A stretch of DNA of 8,828 nucleotides from Candidatus Woesearchaeota archaeon. GTDB taxonomy: Archaea > Nanobdellota > Nanobdellia > Woesearchaeales > UBA525. Each line of letters begins with the position of its first letter. The stretch's first letter is position 1. The position numbers were made by a program, and so were the translations under genes. This document shows, one piece after another, positions 4,945 through 8,828 of the stretch. The notes under the pieces were generated by a model. It was not told the DNA's origin and searched no databases. It worked only from the letters and a program-made list of their open reading frames with translations. Location: the NCBI GenBank assembly GCA_018221245.1, contig JAAOYH010000041.1, positions 1 through 8,828 on the forward strand. The letters run 5' to 3'.

Positions 4945-6687
4945 ATGAGACGGTTTGTTGCGGGTTTAGGGCTCTTGAGCATGCTGGCCTGCAGTGGAGA
5001 GCCAGTAGAGATTCAAAAAGCGCCTAAATTCTTTGTGACTGCTGCCCCGAGCGAACTAAACCTGCCTGAACAAGCTGTAGATCCACCAGATCCTATCAAG
5101 GGGCAAAGAGAGTGGCTATACAGACAGGTCAAGGGCATCTGGGACATGAAGGAAGAGGACCTTATGCTCGGAGAACAGAAAAACTTTGCAACCTCGTACA
5201 CTGATCTTGTGAAGGACCTGACTAACTCATTTGTTGCACCCTTACTAGATTTGAAAGGATATTTCAGATCGTTCACGTTCGACACAGTAGGAAGTGAAGA
5301 TGACAGGGAGTATCTTGTCGAGGAGAGTTATCAGCTAGCTATCTTGTACGAAGATAAAAGCTTCGAACAATACAAATCAGACCTTGCAGATTTCGCTTGC
5401 GAGAGGGCACTCGCTCATGTACCTGTAAACAACTTCAACATGTTCTGGACCTATAAAAATATCTTAGAAGAGACTTATCCTGAGAAAGTGCAGCCCTGCA
5501 TAGAAGATGCTGTAGAGCTATCCAAAAAAACATTTCTTGATATTGCAAAGGAAGGAAAAATCAAGTTTGAATATCAACTAGGATTCTTAGAGACAGCAAA
5601 CCAGGAATACGATATTCCTGTCGAGTTCGCTATCCTTGAAAAAGATGCTAGCATTCTACTGTACGAGAAGTGGCAGAGTCCAAGATGGCGATTCAAATTA
5701 TCAGATAATGAATTCCGCAACGCTTTGCAGATTCTGAAATTCTATGGGGACGTGAACGATAAAGATATCTCCGCAGACCTAGAAGAACTCACGACACTCT
5801 CCAGCAACAGCATGTATGAGGTTGCAGCAACATATATCCCATTCGGGAATTTCGAGAAGTATTATGGTTTTCTTGATGAACTCGAGAGCGTCACAGGAAA
5901 AACTACAACTCCGATAAAGAGTAGGATAGCTCAACTGGTGGTCCAGAACCTCGCGGCGGAGTTCCAAGAGAACAATCCAGACACACAGCACGTTTTCAAG
6001 ACTATAGAAGAGTCTTGGAAGTACATTAAACCCTACCTTAAAGATAATGATGTCTTCGCATGGATTTCAGAAGAAATGTTCAACAGTTGGAGAGAAGACC
6101 CAACAAACCACAAGTCTTTCGACAGGCCATTGCTAATGGCAAACGTCATAGAGATGAATGACCCGTCATACCTGGAACAATACTACGAGACTCTGATAGA
6201 GAGATTCGAGCCAACTCCACCTCACGCAGCGCACGCGATAAATATTGAGAAAAAGATATTTGCGGCCCGTGAGATTGCTGATAGGCTTGGAAGAGATTTC
6301 AACAACGATCGTAGAGAGATAATCCAGAACACATACGATTACATCTTTGCTGACATACAAGAGAGGCATCTCAAGTCATACCATAGGTACTCAGATCCTT
6401 TGGATATGATAGCTAACGGGCCTTCGCTAGAAGAAGAGGACACAGAAGACACTATAATAGTCAAGGCCAAACCTCTACAACCCATAAACCTTAGGGAGTA
6501 CGAAGACCAAATATATCCTCTAATTGTTGACATGGCATTGGTGGAACTTAGAGGCCCCTGCAAGCGACTAGAAAGTCCTTGGGAAAGCACATTCCCTGCC
6601 TTGAAGCTCTATTCAGACAGGAACGGAGAGAACCCTCACGTCAAGAAAGTCATGGATGCGCTTTATGAGAAGTGCCAGTGGAACTAG
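4945..6687 (+). CDS. Large predicted lipoprotein, helical, unknown function
   Basis: The 580-residue protein from ATG 4945 begins MRRFVAGLGLLSMLAC, a short lipoprotein signal peptide with MLAC as lipobox and Cys16 as the predicted lipid-modified residue. A Pro-rich linker follows (about 25-52). The rest is rich in Glu, Asp, Tyr, Leu and Lys with mostly helical patterning, such as might form HEAT- or TPR-like hairpins, but no repeat consensus could be fixed. Four other cysteines occur in two close pairs (C152/C185 and C539/C577), compatible with disulfides outside the cell. An acidic stretch, EEEDTEDT, lies near residue 500. No catalytic motif was seen and the family is not recognised. The start is chosen from TATA spacing and signal-peptide length. 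The stop shares a CTAG with the stop of the convergent gene. Confidence 0.75.
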   Translation: MRRFVAGLGLLSMLACSGEPVEIQKAPKFFVTAAPSELNLPEQAVDPPDPIKGQREWLYRQVKGIWDMKEEDLMLGEQKNFATSYTDLVKDLTNSFVAPLLDLKGYFRSFTFDTVGSEDDREYLVEESYQLAILYEDKSFEQYKSDLADFACERALAHVPVNNFNMFWTYKNILEETYPEKVQPCIEDAVELSKKTFLDIAKEGKIKFEYQLGFLETANQEYDIPVEFAILEKDASILLYEKWQSPRWRFKLSDNEFRNALQILKFYGDVNDKDISADLEELTTLSSNSMYEVAATYIPFGNFEKYYGFLDELESVTGKTTTPIKSRIAQLVVQNLAAEFQENNPDTQHVFKTIEESWKYIKPYLKDNDVFAWISEEMFNSWREDPTNHKSFDRPLLMANVIEMNDPSYLEQYYETLIERFEPTPPHAAHAINIEKKIFAAREIADRLGRDFNNDRREIIQNTYDYIFADIQERHLKSYHRYSDPLDMIANGPSLEEEDTEDTIIVKAKPLQPINLREYEDQIYPLIVDMALVELRGPCKRLESPWESTFPALKLYSDRNGENPHVKKVMDALYEKCQWN

Positions 6688-7724
6688 CGCCGCTTCTTTA
6701 TCTTCCGCTTGTGAGATTTGTTCAAGAACATCAGCACCAGAGACAAGAACAACAGTATTACCAGGAAAATTAGCAATCCGAACATTATCTGGCCACCTGA
6801 AGTCACTTGATAGTTCTGCGGAGACTCCTCTACATCAGCAAGAAGCACTACTTGCTTGATATCGTTCCTAGCATTAACTGTGAAAGTGAAGCTGTAGGAT
6901 GCCTCGGGCTGTCCGGGGAATGCCCACACACGGATTTCTCCTTCTTTTGACTCTCCAGGCCCTAGTATGATTACGCTGCCAGGAAGCATCTCTACCCATC
7001 CCCAGTTCTCCATGCCTGACACTGACAGGATGTATGCCTTGCTTTCGCGTTCAGCATTAGTTATACTGAACGGATAGGTAGCACCCGTAACCGGATCAAC
7101 GTCTTGAATCTCCAAGATATCTACAATAGTTTTGTCTATTCCTGGCTCCTGTGAGCATAAACCTGAACTAACTATAGGAACTTTTACGTTTTGGCTGAAT
7201 ATCTCTGCTTGACCAGGTGCGAACGGATACTCAACTATAGCAACCACATCCACAAAACGAGTGGGCGCACACTCAGGAACTCTTAGGACAACCTCTTCCT
7301 TCCTTCGTTCTCCAGGCTTAATCTCGTATACCTCTTCTACGCCTGCTATTCCTAGGTGAGGGACCTCTACTTTCGCTATGACATTCCTCATAGGATAAGG
7401 CCTGTTGTTCAGCAACCACATCGAAACGACCATTGAGCGGCCTTGCATAGGACTCTCTGGTTCTACTCTTATAGCGTCGATTATCAGGTCGCAATAATCA
7501 CCAATACCATTCTCATCCACGTCCACCTGTGCAGGGTTCGGTGTAAGAGGACAGTTATCAAAAACATCAGGAACACGATCGCAATCGATATCATCGAATT
7601 GGCCAGGTTCGTTAGACCATTTGATGACGCATCCCCTGAATCCTGGGTCGTCCGCGTAGATTATCGCTTGCACGGGCAGTGCTAGGATAAGTATCGCCAG
7701 CACCAGTGTCGTGAGGATTCGCAT
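6684..7724 (-). CDS. Membrane-anchored surface protein with TSP3-type calcium repeat
   Basis: The 346 residues read as a type I surface protein. A signal peptide covers 1-20 (cleavage after VQA). A thrombospondin type 3-like calcium-binding repeat lies at 45-79, visible as DCDRVPDVFDNCPLTPNP and DVDENGIGDYCD. Two beta-rich segments follow. The first (about 80-185, IRVEPESPMQGRSMVVSMWL to NVKVPIV) resembles CARDB/NEW3-like Ig-fold adhesion domains. The second (about 198-305) contains the motif LGPGESKEGEIRVWAFPG, also typical of such folds. A transmembrane helix at 312-335 and a basic tail (KSHKRKIKKRR) place the C-terminus inside the cell. Surface display or adhesion is inferred. The start is supported by a TATA box 26 nt upstream. 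A GGGAG also lies 7 nt before the ATG but may not be transcribed. Confidence 0.8.
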   Translation of the reverse strand: MRILTTLVLAILILALPVQAIIYADDPGFRGCVIKWSNEPGQFDDIDCDRVPDVFDNCPLTPNPAQVDVDENGIGDYCDLIIDAIRVEPESPMQGRSMVVSMWLLNNRPYPMRNVIAKVEVPHLGIAGVEEVYEIKPGERRKEEVVLRVPECAPTRFVDVVAIVEYPFAPGQAEIFSQNVKVPIVSSGLCSQEPGIDKTIVDILEIQDVDPVTGATYPFSITNAERESKAYILSVSGMENWGWVEMLPGSVIILGPGESKEGEIRVWAFPGQPEASYSFTFTVNARNDIKQVVLLADVEESPQNYQVTSGGQIMFGLLIFLVILLFLSLVLMFLNKSHKRKIKKRR

Positions 7725-7745
7725 GATAGTTCTCCCAGTTTGTTC

Positions 7746-7755
7746 TATATATAAT
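7746..7755 (-). promoter_or_regulatory. TATA box for the TSP3 surface-protein gene
   Basis: The minus strand reads TTATATATA, centred about 26 nt before ATG 7724, so the mRNA is probably leaderless. The box abuts the TAA stop (7757-7755) of the upstream gene and shares a base with it, the same arrangement as at the uS13 promoter. Confidence 0.6.
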
Positions 7756-8828
7756 TACTTGAATTTGAAGTAAACGCCTGCGACAGCTTCTGCGGTTGTG
7801 TGTGAGCCATCTCCTGCAAAATCCTTGTAGAGATCAGGGTCTAGGTTTGGACCTAGTTCAAAGGTCGAATCCACGTTTGAGAACTGACCACCTGCTTGAA
7901 TCCCCCAATTCTTACCTATCCTTGCGTCTAATAGAAGAGATCCATTCATGAAACTTGAGTCTCTTGCAAGGTAAAGGTCGTTGTTTGTCCACACAGTTCT
8001 ATCTTCGGGACCGTATCGTAGGTCTCCTAAGAGTCCGAACCTGTTATTTCCAATCCTGAATTTGAGTTTGGCATTAGGAGTGAATTCATAATCAGAACCC
8101 GCATATCCAGGCATTACATCGTGATTGCTCTGCATAGTTGCGCATCCTTGTAATAAGAAGTATGTCGGTTTGTGGAAAGCTGTTCCTATTCCGACACAAG
8201 GATCAAACATCATGGCTGTCTGGCTATGCTTGTTGAATCTTGTGATGCCGAACTGTGAATAAAGGGTCTGGTTAATGTATTGAAGACCAACACTTGCCGC
8301 AAACGGACCCCACGGCCTATACGTAATCTCTCCCGCAGCTCCAAGGACACTTTCTCCTTCTCCAAGGAAGCCATATCGATCGTAAAGACTTTCCCTGCCG
8401 TTTGTGAACTTTACACTTCCTTCAGCTAGGAAATGAGGTTTTTCTACAAGAACACCAACCTTTGTCGCTGATGTATCAAAGCTTTTGTTCAGGTTTGCGT
8501 ATTGAGAATCTGTTGGTACAAACTTGATATTATCTGTCCCCTTACTTGCCCTCATGTAAACCTTTAGACTGCCTTTATCATCAATAATTGAATCATCATT
8601 TTCTGAGATAACAATTGGTTGCTCTGGAGGCTCTTTTGTGATTGCATCCGAGGCTGGAACACTTGCTATAGGTGTTTCTACTATTCCTGGCTTTCCCATA
8701 GGGTATTTCTTCTTCCAGAAGGCATACCATTTCTTCTTCTCTGAATTATCATTAAGGCTCTTGCAGTGCGGATCGGCAGGATAGTCTATTAGCCCATCAC
8801 CATCATTGTCAATTCCATCGTTACACTG
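7755..8828 (-). CDS. Asp/Asn-repeat protein with predicted C-terminal beta-barrel (5' end outside window)
   Basis: The frame stays open to the right edge of the window, so 357 residues are visible and the true N-terminus is missing. The ATG at 8699 is probably internal. The first visible residues, CNDGIDNDGDGLIDYPADP followed by HC, form an Asp/Asn/Gly repeat like the calcium-binding loops of secreted proteins. A basic/aromatic stretch (KKKWYAFWKKKYP) and a Pro/Ser/Thr linker follow. From about residue 120 onward the sequence alternates polar and hydrophobic residues in strand pairs joined by tight turns (YRPWGPFAA, RIGNNRFGLL, RIGKNWGIQA) and long polar loops. It ends AVAGVYFKFK, close to the aromatic terminal strand of bacterial outer-membrane barrels. 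About 10-12 strands are possible. Function is unknown: a porin-like or adhesin barrel is the best guess, and a soluble beta-sandwich cannot be excluded. Confidence 0.65.
   Translation of the reverse strand, partial: QCNDGIDNDGDGLIDYPADPHCKSLNDNSEKKKWYAFWKKKYPMGKPGIVETPIASVPASDAITKEPPEQPIVISENDDSIIDDKGSLKVYMRASKGTDNIKFVPTDSQYANLNKSFDTSATKVGVLVEKPHFLAEGSVKFTNGRESLYDRYGFLGEGESVLGAAGEITYRPWGPFAASVGLQYINQTLYSQFGITRFNKHSQTAMMFDPCVGIGTAFHKPTYFLLQGCATMQSNHDVMPGYAGSDYEFTPNAKLKFRIGNNRFGLLGDLRYGPEDRTVWTNNDLYLARDSSFMNGSLLLDARIGKNWGIQAGGQFSNVDSTFELGPNLDPDLYKDFAGDGSHTTAEAVAGVYFKFK

Noticed and set aside
4945..4980. Twin-arginine export signal (MRRFVAG)
   Set aside because: The arginines are at the extreme N-terminus and the rest of the Tat consensus is missing; a Sec-type lipoprotein signal explains it.
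1..8828. CRISPR array, insertion sequence or integration site
   Set aside because: No regularly spaced repeats, transposase-like protein or terminal inverted repeats were seen. The tRNA has no partial copy of its 3' end nearby that would suggest an attachment site.

Overview
The window looks like a fragment of an archaeal chromosome. The main evidence is a minus-strand block in the archaeal order uS13 - uS4 - uS11 - RpoD - tRNA-Leu - eL18 - uL13 - uS9. It includes the archaeal/eukaryotic-type protein eL18 and an archaeal RNA polymerase subunit D with no bacterial alpha C-terminal domain. TATA boxes sit about 26 nt before the start codons of genes that begin transcription units, whereas genes inside the operon have Shine-Dalgarno sequences. 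Very tight packing, an RpoD without its Fe-S domain, and surface proteins with Asp/Asn-rich calcium-type repeats suggest a small-genome (DPANN-like) lineage. That placement is inference.

Layout. Positions 66-3842 (all minus) hold the ribosomal/RNAP operon. It is driven by a TATA box at about 3871-3880 and probably ends at a hairpin plus T-run at 20-53. Adjacent genes overlap or nearly touch (TAATG, ATGA, an 11-nt overlap). A class II tRNA-Leu(GAG) lies between rpoD and the eL18 gene with 10-13 nt on each side, so it must be cut out of the mRNA.

Positions 3870-8828 hold four genes that all look exported or surface-associated and mostly unfamiliar. They are a secreted JAB/JAMM-like metallopeptidase (3870-4826, minus), a 580-residue helical lipoprotein of unknown function (4945-6687, plus), a TSP3-repeat membrane-anchored surface protein (6684-7724, minus), and a protein open at the right edge (7755->8828, minus) that combines an Asp/Asn-rich repeat with a C-terminal region resembling an outer-membrane beta-barrel. 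The first two are divergent, with two TATA boxes in a 118-bp gap. The second and third converge and share one CTAG for both stop codons.

The ribosomal block needs no new explanation. The notable part is the envelope cluster beside it, especially a barrel-like protein and a lipoprotein in an archaeal context and an exported JAMM-type enzyme. These calls come from reading motifs and composition; no database search was possible.
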